A stretch of 64,000 nucleotides of DNA from Capsicum annuum (taxonomy: Eukaryota; Streptophyta; Magnoliopsida; Solanales; Solanaceae). The notes under the pieces are model-generated. The model did not search any database. It was given only the letters and a program-made list of their open reading frames with translations, and was not told where the DNA came from. Below are positions 46,995-58,582 of the stretch, one piece after another (within the stretch, counting starts at the first letter, position 1; every line of letters begins with the position of its first letter). The stretch spans positions 86,424,423 through 86,488,422 of the forward strand of contig NC_061118.1 of the NCBI RefSeq assembly GCF_002878395.1, read 5' to 3'. Made by a program: the position numbers and the translations under genes.

Positions 46995-48705
46995 TTTGTG
47001 GTGATGTTGTTGCATCCAGTTTGTTATTTTAATTTTTGAAGGGAAATTAGGTCTTTTCCCCTCAACCCAAATTGTCCATAACATGAATTGGGTATGTGTG
47101 ATGTTCATCCATGGGACCCTTTCTCCCATGGAATTCAAGAATACTTTTTGTTTTAAATCATGAGTTTTTATATGTTCAAGTTGAATTATCCCCTTGATGC
47201 TCATGTTTATTTCAATTATAAGTTATGTTTATAAGTGTTTACAAGTTCAATAAGCCATTACATGATTTCAATGTTTAAATCTTCATGTTAAATCGCCAAT
47301 TTATGATTTTATTCTGGTGATCATGTTGTCCTAGCATTCTTTACCCATTCCTATGCTTAAATCCACGACTCTCATATGTTTGATGAAATCCCTAATCTTT
47401 TGGTTTTGAACAATGATCTTTTACTATGGTTTTAAAGCTTTTATATTGTATTATTATTATTATTATTATTATTTCCATTCAGTGATGGTGGGTTATGAAC
47501 ATTCGATACCTACGTGTTTCATATGTTTTCATAATTACAAGTAATGATTTCAGTCACACCTTGAGTGTTTCTAGTTATTCAGTTATTATGATCATGATGA
47601 CACTATAAGATACGTAAAAGAAAAATGTCTAGTTAAGCTTAGTTTAATTTAGTTCCTGTGTCAATTTAGTTGGGAGTAAGATGTAGCACCAAGTAAAAAT
47701 AGGGGTGGCGGCTTCCCCTTCAATTAGGCAGATTTCTTAGTAGCAGTCCCTGCATTCTAGAATTACATAGCACACATAGGATATGGGGAGTCCCCCGTAA
47801 GTATAGGCTTGACTTCCTCACAGGGGTCACCCATCATTTTAGGCTTGACACCCTGGTCCTTAGGGATACCATATTAGTAGATATATATATCCAGTGTTAG
47901 TAGTCGTGGAACGGTACGAACACCCTTTTGACTGGGGTTATAGGTTGGACCCCGATTAGCTTAGATTGGGGCATGTTTGTTAGATGATACCTCCCACAGA
48001 CTCAGTATAGAAATCAATGTATTTTCTGTTTCGGTTTGCTTGACTAAGTGTATAGACTTTCAGATATTCAGTTTTACAACTTTTAGTATTTCGTATTATA
48101 GATTTATCTCAATCACATAACAGATATACACTTAGTTTAACATTCTCAAATTTTACATGTTCTTGATTTCATATAGATTTACCCATGCATTTTACCCTGT
48201 CCTTATCTCATATACCAGTACATTCAAAGTACTGACCGCATACTCTTCTTTGCTCCATGATGTCTTATATCATAATTTTGGATGATTAGTTTCTCGACTA
48301 GAGTTAAATAGCTTAGTATAATCCAACAACAGTAGTGGTGAGTCCTAATCCATCGAGGACATTTTATGATTATTTAGTTATCTAAATATTTCTTATTTTC
48401 AATCAATTAAAGTTAGTTGGGGGCTTGTCCCATCAACTTCTTAGTCAGCTTAGAGGCTTTCAGAAATTTAGACAGTCAGTTAGACTGTTAGTAAGTTTTA
48501 TTAGTCTTATAAGCTATTTTAGAATTTTGCTTCATTTGTATTTTTTGTATTCAGCCTTTATGGCTTTATCAATTATTTTTCGTACATATCTATTATTATT
48601 ATTTTATTTAGTGCTCTCAGCAGGTACCAGTACATGGGTTAGCTTATGGTCACTTGTGACCATAAGCACCGTTGTCGTGACAAAGGGTAGCCTTGGGTCG
48701 TGACA
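46995..48705 (+). repeat. LTR B, copy 3 (5' truncated, internal deletion)
   Basis: It starts inside U3 at TTTGTGGTGATGTTGTTGC, losing about 300 bp. A second deletion at about 47091 removes the TATA box and most of the leader, so GAATTG runs straight to GGTATGTGTG. It ends TCGTGACA. It has a (TTA)n run near 47450. It cannot drive transcription as the others might. Confidence 0.8.
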
Positions 48706-48722
48706 AAACTTGTATCAAAGAC
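48706..48722 (+). promoter_or_regulatory. Primer-binding site, unit 3
   Basis: AAACTTGTATCAAAGAC follows the LTR end. One base of the TTGGTATCA core is missing. Confidence 0.7.
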
Positions 48723-48924
48723 TAAGGTTTTATGTCCTAGGGAGTCTTAAAGCTGTATTGAGTAGATTCTTGTACATGGGTATGAAGCACGCCACACTAA
48801 TGGGCAAGTGTCTACAAGATGTTTTAGGAAAAGTTTCCCTTCTTTCAGTATTTTTTTCATGCGAATGAGCATGATCTCTATTTAAACTCTATTTTTAACT
48901 CATCTTTTGTTATGTTTATAGATA

Positions 48925-49497
48925 ATGCCTCCCAAAAGAAAAAATGAAAGAATGAACAAGAACCAGCCCGCACCTCTACCCATTCAAGAAGATCCCCTGA
49001 ATAAACATGTCTCTCACCCCGAGTTTAGAGCTGCTTTTACAACCTAACCCCATTTAGTATATTCTCAGAGCCACCAGTGAGTTTTTCCCCCAGCCAATCT
49101 AGTGCCAAAAATAGCTGCAACTAGGATTTGGGATTTTACCCAAATTATTCCCCTTTTGTTTTCGGGATCCAAGTCTTAGGAGAATCCACAAGAGTTACTT
49201 GATATGGTTCTAAAAGAAATAGATATCATAGGTGTCACATCGATTAAGAGTGCAGAGTTGGTTGTATACCATTTATAGGATATAGCTCACACCTGGTGTA
49301 AGTAGTGGAAGAAGGATAAGGGGGTTGAGGCAGGCCTATAGAGTGGGAGGAGTTTGCCACGACTTTCTTAGACAAGTTCTTTCCTTTAAAGTTGAGGGAA
49401 GCTAAGGTGTAGGAGTTCATCAATTTGAAGCAAGGTAATATGAGTGTGAAGGAATACTCGCTTAAGTTCACTAAGTTGGGGAGATATGCTCCTTTAT
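48925..49497 (+). pseudogene. gag of unit 3, truncated
   Basis: It starts MPPKRKNERM with an acceptor-like TTTATAG four bases before. The capsid is readable to LKFTKLGRYAPL. The one-base loss near 49339 is shared with units 1 and 2. At about 49497 the frame jumps into protease sequence: roughly 835 bp, including both zinc knuckles, is deleted relative to unit 2. Confidence 0.8.
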
Positions 49498-51260
49498 AGT
49501 ATCTTAGAGAATCACTACAGTAGATTTTGTAGGGTTAGAGATGACTGATTTTGATGTCATCCTTGGCATGGATTGGCTCCATTCGTGCTATGTCTCAATG
49601 GATTGCATTAATAGAGTTATTCATTATATTTTCTTAATGAACCAGTTATTAAATGAAGGGGTAGTACTTTAGTACTTAAGGGTCAAATTGTTTCTTATCT
49701 TAAGGCAAGAAAAATGATATCTAAGGGGTGCATGTACCATCTTGTTCAAGTCAAAAACTCTAGTTATGAGACTCCCAGTCTTGAGCCAGCTTCAATAGTA
49801 AGGGAATTTCCAAATGTGTTCCCTGAAGATTTTCCTGGAGTTACTCCCAAAAGGGAAATTGACTTTAGAATAGATCTCCTTCCAGATACCTGCCTATCTC
49901 TATTCCACCTTAAAAAATGGCTCCAGCAGAGCTTAAAGAGTTGGAAGAAATGTTGAAAGATCTCTTAGACAATGTTTTTATTAGGCCGAGAGTTTCCCCA
50001 TGGGGCAGACAAGTCCTTTTCATGAATAAGAAAGATGGTTCTCTTAGATTATACATCGATTATCGTCAATTGAACAAAGTCACAATCAAGAATAAATACC
50101 CACTCCCCAGGATTGATGACTTGCTCAACCAAGTTCTAGGTGCCAGTAATTTCTCTAAGATTTACCTCAGATTTGATTATCATCAGGGTAGAGTAATAAT
50201 ATGTGACATTCCAAAGACAATCTTCAGAACTCGGTATGGTCACTTTGAATTTCTAGTTATGGATTTCGGACTAACGAATTCCCTTGCAGCATTCTTGGAC
50301 TTGATGGATAGCATGTGCATGTAGTACTTGGATATGTTCGTCATAATCTTCATTGACGATATCCTTGTCTATTCCCAGAGTAAGAATGATCATGCAGACT
50401 ATCTGAAAATTGTGTTGCAGACCCTTAGAACTCATTAGTTGATTGCCAAGTTTAGTAAGTTTGAGTTTTGGCTAAGATCAGTAGCTTTTCTTAGCCATAT
50501 TATCCCCGATAATGGCATTCAAGTTTACCATCAAATGACTAAAGTAGAGAGAAACTGGCCCAAACCCATCTCTTTATCAGATATCAGGTGTTTCTTGGGT
50601 TTAGATGGCTATTACAAATGGTTTTATTAAGGGTTCTCTTTAATTACTTCTCTCATATTTTGATTGACTCAAAAGAAAGTCAAATTTCAGTGGTCAGATT
50701 CCTATGAGAGGAGTTTTCTTGATTTGAAGACTCAACTTACCTCAGCCCCACTCCTGACTTATCAAATAGTTTAGATGGATTTGTAGTTTACTGTGATGCT
50801 TCCAGAGTTGGTCTTTGTTTTGTATTGATATAGAAAGGTAAGGTCATAGACTACGCCTCTAAACAGATTAAACCCCATGAAAAGAATTATCCTACCCATG
50901 ATCTTGAGTTGGCAATCATTGTTTTTTCCTTGAAAATTTGGAGGCATTATCTTTATGGGGTTCATGTTGATGTGTCATAGATCACAAAAGTTTGCAGTAT
51001 ATATTATCATAGAAAGATTTAAATCTTTATCACAAAAGGTGGCTTGAGTTATTAAAATATTATGATATGAGTGTGTTGTATCATCCGGGCAAGGCCAATG
51101 TAGTGGCAGATGCCCTTAGTAGATTGTCTATGTGTAACATTGCTCTATTGAGGAGGATAAGAACAAGTTAGTCCAAGAGGTTCATCAGCTTGCAAGATTA
51201 GGTGTTCGGTTAGTTGACTTAGCTGAGGAAGTGTATGGGTTCAGAATGGTTCAAATTCAT
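49498..51260 (+). pseudogene. Protease end, RT and RNase H of unit 3
   Basis: It begins in the post-protease block (LEMTDFDVILGMDWLHSCY). RT is the best of the array, with an open stretch 49917-50324: [36 protein letters not shown] and [12 protein letters not shown]. Tyr replaces the catalytic Asp at 50163. IDDILVYS (about 50355) is intact. The TAG codons at 50436 and 50831 are shared with units 1 and 2. RNase H reads GFVVYCDASRVGLCFVLI, then [20 protein letters not shown]. It ends inside integrase at AEEVYGFRM and passes to A'. Confidence 0.8.
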
Positions 51261-51961
51261 CATTTAATCTATGTCTTCTTAGTAATTTTGAATTCTAGCC
51301 ATGTCAATAAGTTTCCAAATATGAATTATGCACCTTATTCTTTAAATTCCAATCCCAATGTTATGTATAGTGAAACCATTTTAACTTACCAATCATGAAC
51401 TAAACCATGCAATCATGTTATGCTTCGAAGTTTAACGTATCCCCATACCAATAGATCATGGCTTCCATAAGTTTAGTGAAATGTGCTATGTTTGGGTCTC
51501 TGAATCATGATTTCCTACTAGTGTTATAAATGATGCTATCATATTTAAAGTGTTGTTTTGTGCTGGCGGTTCATGAACACCCTATATGTGTTTTTAATTT
51601 TTTCTATTCTCAAGTAACAAAGCAGATAAGCCTTGATTTTACTATCATATTCAGATTATCATGTCCTTGCTAGGAACTTGTCAATACAGTACCATGTCAT
51701 GCTAAACTAATAATAATACTAATGTCATTCAATTGGGAGTAACACTTAGCACCGAGCGAATACAGTGATGTCAGCTACCCCATCAGATAGGCATGAGTTG
51801 TTAGTAGTATTCCCTAAGTTCCATACCTTCAGCGCCACTGTAGATAATAAGGGTTCCCCCATCTGTTAGGAATGAAACCCTCATCCATTGGATATCAACC
51901 TTGTGGATCCACATCGTCAGTCATGTATTGGTACCCCTGGGAAGGTACTAGCACCCTTCCA
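51261..51961 (+). repeat. LTR-A fragment A', copy 3
   Basis: It has the same left and right joints as copies 1 and 2 (CATTTAATCTATGTCTTC; CACCCTTCCA then CTTAAC). Confidence 0.8.
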
Positions 51962-54131
51962 CTTAACTTCAACCACCAACTGGCTTCCAACTGAACTAAA
52001 GAAGGATGATCCACGTAAACCTAAGCCACAACACACTAACACCATATCGATACCTGCACAAACCAACAAAGGATCATCCAAGCAAAAACCAAACCAAGGC
52101 ATGAGTCATACAACCTACTCTAAATCTATATATTACTTTTCTTTACCATTTCACACCTGCTATCCACCCCAAACTAGGAGGAAAATACCTGACCCCTGTC
52201 CACTGGAAGTCCATACAACAATTATGAGAATAAGCCCATAACATGCTATCTTGGCTGACAAATAGAGATAATCAAGGAATGAAATCTAAGCCAATTCTAC
52301 AACTAGTCCAAATGGTAACCGAAACTGAACTATAAAATATTAAGGCATAACTACTCATCATGAAAGGATCCGTTCAAGGATATCCTATCAAAAGAGAATG
52401 AAGCCAAACCAAATCCAACTCAAGCATACTACACTCACTAAGTATATCATCCAGAATTCTCAAAGAAAACTGAAGATCCATGGTCAAAGCTGAAGGAATT
52501 AATATTGGGTCCATGAGCTACCATATGAACATTTATTAACTATAATGTATCCAAAGTCGAGAAGACCAAATAGGTAATGATAGAGAAGGCTAAACCAGCC
52601 TATAAATGAAATCCAAACTGAGAAAAATCTAAAACAAAGGCTGCTCTCAAGCTTTACAACTCCAAATAGAATTCTCAACACCAAAGCTAATCGCTCGATC
52701 TCAACTACCCAAACAAAACCTAAAGATGAGTAGGCATTCATACCCAACTCTATCATAACTTTCAAATTACCATCCCAAGGCATCAAATCTAAAATTGAGC
52801 CAACAAATCCAAACTAAAGTCAAATACTCACATCGACTATACTATCTAAATCAAGCTCATTCGTATTGAATTGCGTCAAGCCAAAATAAAAACATCGATG
52901 GATAATAAAATCATAAGATAAATCACTAGCTAAAATCATAAGAAATTAAATCCATATCCACTGGAGGGCACAAACTATAAAACATACTTAAGATCTCCCT
53001 AAAGCTACAAACCACACTAGTAATGGTAAGAACTCTAGCAACTCGGAGAAATACAACTTAGGCTAGAAACTAACCAATCTAACACTCCATCTCGACAAAG
53101 AATAGCCATAGGCATATATAATCGAGGAGAAACACTCCACCAAGCCTCATTAGGCCGAACAAACTCTGAAATTGGGATTTTTTGAATTTGCCTATGTAGG
53201 ATAATCAATACTCGATCTATCCATGAATTATATCATTGAGGAAGAATGCAACAATCTCAACATCAATGCCAAGGTCAAGACCAATACAACAAAATAAACC
53301 CAACAACTCAAGATAAAGAATTACTAGTTTTCTAACTTAAGAAGCAGTCAAGGAATTGTTACCTATCTCCTTCTATCTAACTCTACTAGAACGAGAACCA
53401 CATCATGGTGAGAATGGGGCATCTAACACCACACTAATAATTAGGGTAAACCAACACTAGGAGATAAACCCAATAAATTTAAGAGATAAATCCAAGACCT
53501 CTTGATATCACCATTAAGCCACTATCGCAATGAAATAACCAAAAATAAAAAATGGACCCTAAACTGGTAAATCTAAAAAATAAGCTACATAGAAAGGGAT
53601 AGGCAATGCAACAACCTTCATAACCTAGGAGAGAAGTCTAAGGATTCCAAACTCAAGAACAATGATATAACTAAATGGCCAACACTAGAACCATACAGAA
53701 CCATAGATGGATAAAATACCTTTGATACCATAATTCATTCCCAATAAATCTTGCATAACTAACCAAGAGGAAAATGACCAATCCTCACCTTTTTATAAGA
53801 AAGAAATCATCAAATTAGAGTATAGTTTCCTAAGCCAACTAATAAAGACTACAAGGAATTGTATTCTAACTAGATGACATTAGTCTAAAAAGCTATCCAA
53901 TGAGGATCAATAACATCGAGTAATGATAGCAATATCAAAAGTAATATGAATATCAATATTGTGAATAGGTGGTGCCAAAATGAAAATCAATAGCAAGTAC
54001 CACTCAAGGTCTATAATAAGGGCAATGTACCAAGGTAAATAGGACTGAAACCCAATTACTACACCCATAAGGAGAAAAAATTAATAGATCTACTCCATCT
54101 ACTACTCAAAGATATAATTCATGGGGGTAGT
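51962..54131 (+). repeat. Unknown segment U, copy 3 (full length)
   Basis: It is about 2.17 kb and the most complete copy. It ends CATGGGGGTAGT before LTR C3. The shared antisense frame at 52272-52514 has one stop. A longer antisense open stretch, 52499-52786 (95 codons, Leu/Phe-rich), overlaps its start. No domain is recognisable. Confidence 0.75.
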
Positions 54132-55619
54132 TTTAATACCCAATAATATTTTATGCTTGATTCAGATTTTAGTAGCATCTTTAAAGGGTCAAGGCTTGAA
54201 AATCTCACGAAGTGTTAAGGACTTAATCATTTTCAAGACCACTAAACTTTGGAAATATTTAGTTTGGCCTTCCCGACCTCGAAATATGGGTTTTTGAGTT
54301 GATTTATGTTCAGGGAGGTTAAAAGCATGTCTCAAGATAGTTTTGGTACTTTTAGATGAGTTTTGAAAAGTGTTTGGATAGCTAAAATAGTAAGGCCTTG
54401 CAATAGCACCATGACGCATTGACTGCTTGACTCAAGTAGGGGTCGTGATATGCTGGCCACTTGACTTAATTAGCAGTCGTAGTGCGTTAGCTGCTTGACT
54501 CAAGCATGAGTCACAACGTATTTTGGTGTCCTCCCCGGCCTTATAATTTATGTGCCCAAGGGGTAATTGGATCATTTTCCCTCATCCTATTTTATCAATA
54601 ACATAAATTGGGGCTTTTAAAGGTCATTATTTGCCACTTTCACTCAAATTGCTTCCAAGAAAACCCTCTTTCTTCCCTAAGAACAAATTCAAGATTCATT
54701 CCCAAGAAATCAAGAGTTTAAGCTTTAAATTCAAGAAATTTTCAAGAATTCAGTTGTTAAGGTATGTGGGAGTTTAGTCATGGGTTTGTTTCACCCATGT
54801 AGCCTAAAAAAACCTTTCTTTGATTAAAAAGATGAGTTTTCTTATATAATGAAGATGGATATGTTCAAGATGAGTTTATTTTATGCTTTTACTTAGTTAT
54901 TTAAACTCAATTCATGTCCAAGTATGGTTCCATAGATAAGTTATGTTATCTCATGCTTCAAGTTTCACTTTCTCATGTCATATTAAGTGAATTTCATGTT
55001 AAACCACTAATTTATGAATTTAGCCATGTAATTATGTTGATTTTCATGCTTTAAGACATTCCCATGTTAAAATTAATAGTTCTCACATGTTTGATGAAAT
55101 GTGTATGTTTTAGGTCTTTTAAACCATGATTCCATACTGTGTTTTAAAGCTTTGTTATCACATTTTTATGGTTATTCAGTGCTTTGGATTATGAACACCC
55201 GATACCTATGTGTTTACTTATGCTTTAGATCTTTCAAGTAATAGTTCAGTGAAACCATGAGTCTTATTATATATTCATATATTTATGATCATGATGAGCA
55301 CTATCAGTTATGTAAAAATGTTCAGTTGATTTTTGTTTAGTCCAAAGCCAGTGTCTGTTTAGTTAGGAGTAGGATATAGCAATAAGAAAATCTAGAGATG
55401 GGGGCTCACCTACCAGTAGAGGGTGTGACCTCTAGTAGCAGTCACTGAGTTCTAGAACTACGTATCCAACTTAGGTTTAAGATTTCCACCTGCCAATTGA
55501 GGGTTGACACATATCTCATGATGTACCTTCCAGTTGAGGGTGACTCCTTAGTTTTTTGGGAAACCAGTTTAGTGGATCCACATATCTAGTGTTAGTACCC
55601 GTGGCACGGTATAGATACC
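54132..55619 (+). repeat. LTR C, copy 3 (3' cut by LTR B)
   Basis: It starts TTTAATACCCAATAATATTT. It has the 34-bp repeat block (about 54410-54525) and a donor-like AAG|GTATGTGGG at 54762. It ends GGTATAGATACC at 55619, directly before TGTAATACCC of LTR B. The same break appears at 37165. Confidence 0.8.
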
Positions 55620-57124
55620 TGTAATACCCTAAATTATTCTTAGCTCATTTCAGCTTCTAGTTGCATGCACATAGGGCATAAGGCCTGAAAATTTTACTAA
55701 GTTATAGGGAGTTAGTAATTTTTAAGGTTTCTAAATTTTGAAGATTTTTAAATTGGTATCTCGACCCCTAGATATTGGTTTTTGAGTCAATTCATGTTCA
55801 GGGATGTAAGGAGCAAGTCTCGGATTTTTAGATAGGGTTTGGGTCATGTTTGGATCATGAAACTAGAGGGTCACCGAATAAGGCTGTGGCGTGGTAATAG
55901 TCCCAAACTCATGTTCACCACATCGCGGTGAGGGAATTCAACGATTGTGATTAGACTACATCACGGTGATGTTGTTGCATCCAATTTTTTATTTTAATGG
56001 TTGAGGAGAAATTGGGTCTTTTCCCCTCAACCCAAATCGTCCATAATATGAATGGAATATCATATAGGGCATTATTTTCCCTTCTTCTCCAAATCACTCT
56101 CAAGAAAACCCTCTTATTTTCCCTAAGAACACAAATTCAATTCCTTTCTCCCCAAAAAATCAAGAATTCAAGTTCCCCAAGTTCAAGTATCTTCAAGAAA
56201 GCATCAAGTTTGATATTTTTTTTATTCAGGTTAAAGGTTTAAGGTATGTGTGATGTTCATCCATGGGCCCCTTCACCCATGGAATCCATGAATCCTTTTT
56301 TTTAAATCATGAGTTTTTATATGTTCAAGTTGAATTATCCCCATGAAGCTCATATTTATTTCAATTACAAGTTATGTTTATAAGTGTTTTCAAGTAGAAT
56401 GAGCCATTACATGCTTTGAATGTTGAAATCTTCATGTTAAATCCATAATTCATGAATTTAGTTTGGTAATCATGTTGTCCTAGTATGCTTTACCTATTTC
56501 CATGCTTATGTTGATGACTCTCATGTGTTTGATAAAATCCCTAATCTTTGGGTTTTGAACAATGATCTCTTACTATGGTTTTAAAGATTTTATATGGTAT
56601 TATTATTCATTTCATTTAGTGTTGGTGGGTTATGAACATTCGATACCTACGTGTTTCACATGTTTTCATAATTTTAAGTAATGATTTCAGTCACACCATG
56701 AGTGTTACTAATTATTTATTTATTATGATCATGATGAGCACTATAAGTTACGTAAAATAAAAATGTTCAGTTAAGCTTAGTTTAATTCAGTTCCAGTGTC
56801 AGCTCAGTAGGGAATATGATTTAGCACCGAGTAAAGTCGGCTTCCTCATTAGTTAGGAAGATTCCTTAGTAGTAGTCCCTGTATTCCAAAATTACGTTGC
56901 CAGTGGAGATATAAGGAGTCACCCATCAGTATAGGCTTAACTTCAACTCAGGGGTCACCCATCAGTTTAAGCCTAACACCCTGGTCCTTTGGGACACTAG
57001 ATTAGTGGATTCATATATCCTGTGTTAGTACCCGTGGAATGGTACTAACACTCTTCTAGCTGGGGTTATAGGTTGGACCCCTATTAGCTTATATTGGGGC
57101 ATGTTTCTTAGATGATACCTCTCA
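55620..57124 (+). repeat. LTR B, copy 4 (3' truncated)
   Basis: It has the best LTR B start, TGTAATACCCTAAATTATTC. The CpG block (ACATCGCGGTGAGG near 55920), CATATAGG box and donor-like AAG|GTATGTGTG (56244) are present. It stops at about 57124 within U5, where the opposite-strand LTR E begins, so no gag follows. Confidence 0.8.
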
Positions 57125-58330
57125 TACCAAGTTTTGTCACGACCCGAGACTACCACCTACTCATAACACAATGCTCAGAACCACAAGTGAACCCAAGCTA
57201 ACCCATGAACTGACATACTTCTTGAGCAATTGATTTAAATTGTATAAAAACTAAATTTATTGAGAGAAAGCATAATCATGAGAAATTCTGAATAAATGAA
57301 ATATAGATAAATTTTACAACATGATAAAATTAAAGAAAGAACTTGAATTATATGTAATGACTCTGAAAGACTATCTATGAAGCCTCTACTATACTGACTA
57401 TAGATATATGGGACATGCCTCCAACTACCACTAATCAATACATATGAATAATAATAAGATAGCACATAAAGTATAGTTGACTGGAGTCCTCAAAATAAGA
57501 GAACTAATCACCAGATGGCTGGAAGATGCAAACTATCTGATTATGATACATGGGCTACTGATTACGCACACCTATACCACATAAAGTGGTAGAGAATGAA
57601 CATTGTCAATATCCTAACTCACGTTGACGTCAAATCCATAGGGAGTGAAAATAGAATTTTAGTATTATGGGTAATTAAATCCTACTAAGATAATGCCCAA
57701 AGTGTTAGTAAAGTAAATAACATAATTAAAAATTAGGTAGGTAGGTGGGTAGGGTGGGGGTATGGGAGAGGGGGTTCTGACACAAACTGATCGAGGGCCT
57801 TATTATAATGGGTGTCCCAAGTTTGATTAGGATGAAAGACCACCCCCGTTGCCTAACCTAACCTCTAGCCGTCTGCCCTGAGTTGGCTAAATTTTAAGCA
57901 TGTAGCAAGATAGTGTAACAACTCACACGAAGACTCGAGGGTAGGATTACAATTGTAACTAATCCAATCAAGACCAACCATCCCATACCAATAAATCTAG
58001 CCATACCAAAACATTCCAAAAGAAAGGCCATAAACCAGGCCATAACCAAAAATATTTCAAAACATAATATAATCAAACCCAAAATAAAATATGATAGAAC
58101 AACCAATAATATCTTCCAATGATGTCAGCCCGCCGACTTATTCCTATGCCAAGGATGATACCAATTAAGATCCCGCTCATTCTAACCCATAGAAATACTA
58201 AAAAGCCTCTGACAAAAAGAGTAATAAAATCCTATTTGTACTTGCCCCCAACAATGGACAAAACCAATATCCCAAAATAAAATCAAAATTTCTAGAAATA
58301 TCTATCACATAAAATAAAGCCTTCTTATAA
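57125..58330 (-). repeat. LTR E remnant with primer site, minus strand
   Basis: Read on the minus strand, the right-hand end is ...GGTCGTGACA followed by AAACTTGGTA, an LTR end plus the start of a primer-binding site (57125-57134). The preceding text (GTTCATGGGTTAGCTTGGGT on the minus strand) matches the ends of LTRs A and B. The LTR body extends to about 58330. The coding part that should follow lies where LTR B4 now is, so it has been lost. The outer end is uncertain. Confidence 0.65.
57747..57774 (+). other. G-quadruplex-forming motif
   Basis: Five G runs of 3, 3, 5, 3 and 5 bases are separated by loops of 1 to 3 bases, meeting the usual G3+N1-7 pattern. It lies within LTR E, so in the element's own sense strand it is C-rich. 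G4 motifs are known in plant LTRs. Confidence 0.75.
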
Positions 58331-58345
58331 TGAACCTATAGGTCA

Positions 58346-58582
58346 TTATCCATATTCTTTCTTATTTAGCTGATAGAGCTTCTCCATAACTTCCCCAAGT
58401 GATTTGTGATTTGCCAGAATTGATAGATCAATTACTTGGAGGTTCATTTGGTTTTTAGAATCACTTTCTCTATTTGAAGTCTTCATTGGTTCTAGTTGGC
58501 CACTGAGCATGAACGTCAGTAACATGATCTTAAATGCAAAATCCAACTTAGCCAACGTATCTGAAGAGTTGAAACCTATGAG
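58346..58582 (-). pseudogene. Unidentified minus-strand coding-like fragment
   Basis: A minus-strand frame of about 79 codons, open from a TGA, ends with a natural-looking terminus: VIDLSILANHKSLGEVMEKL, YQLNKKEYG then stop. The composition is that of a soluble globular or helical protein, with no retroelement motif. No ATG begins it, so it may be a last exon or a truncated relic captured between LTRs E and F. I do not recognise it. Confidence 0.35.
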
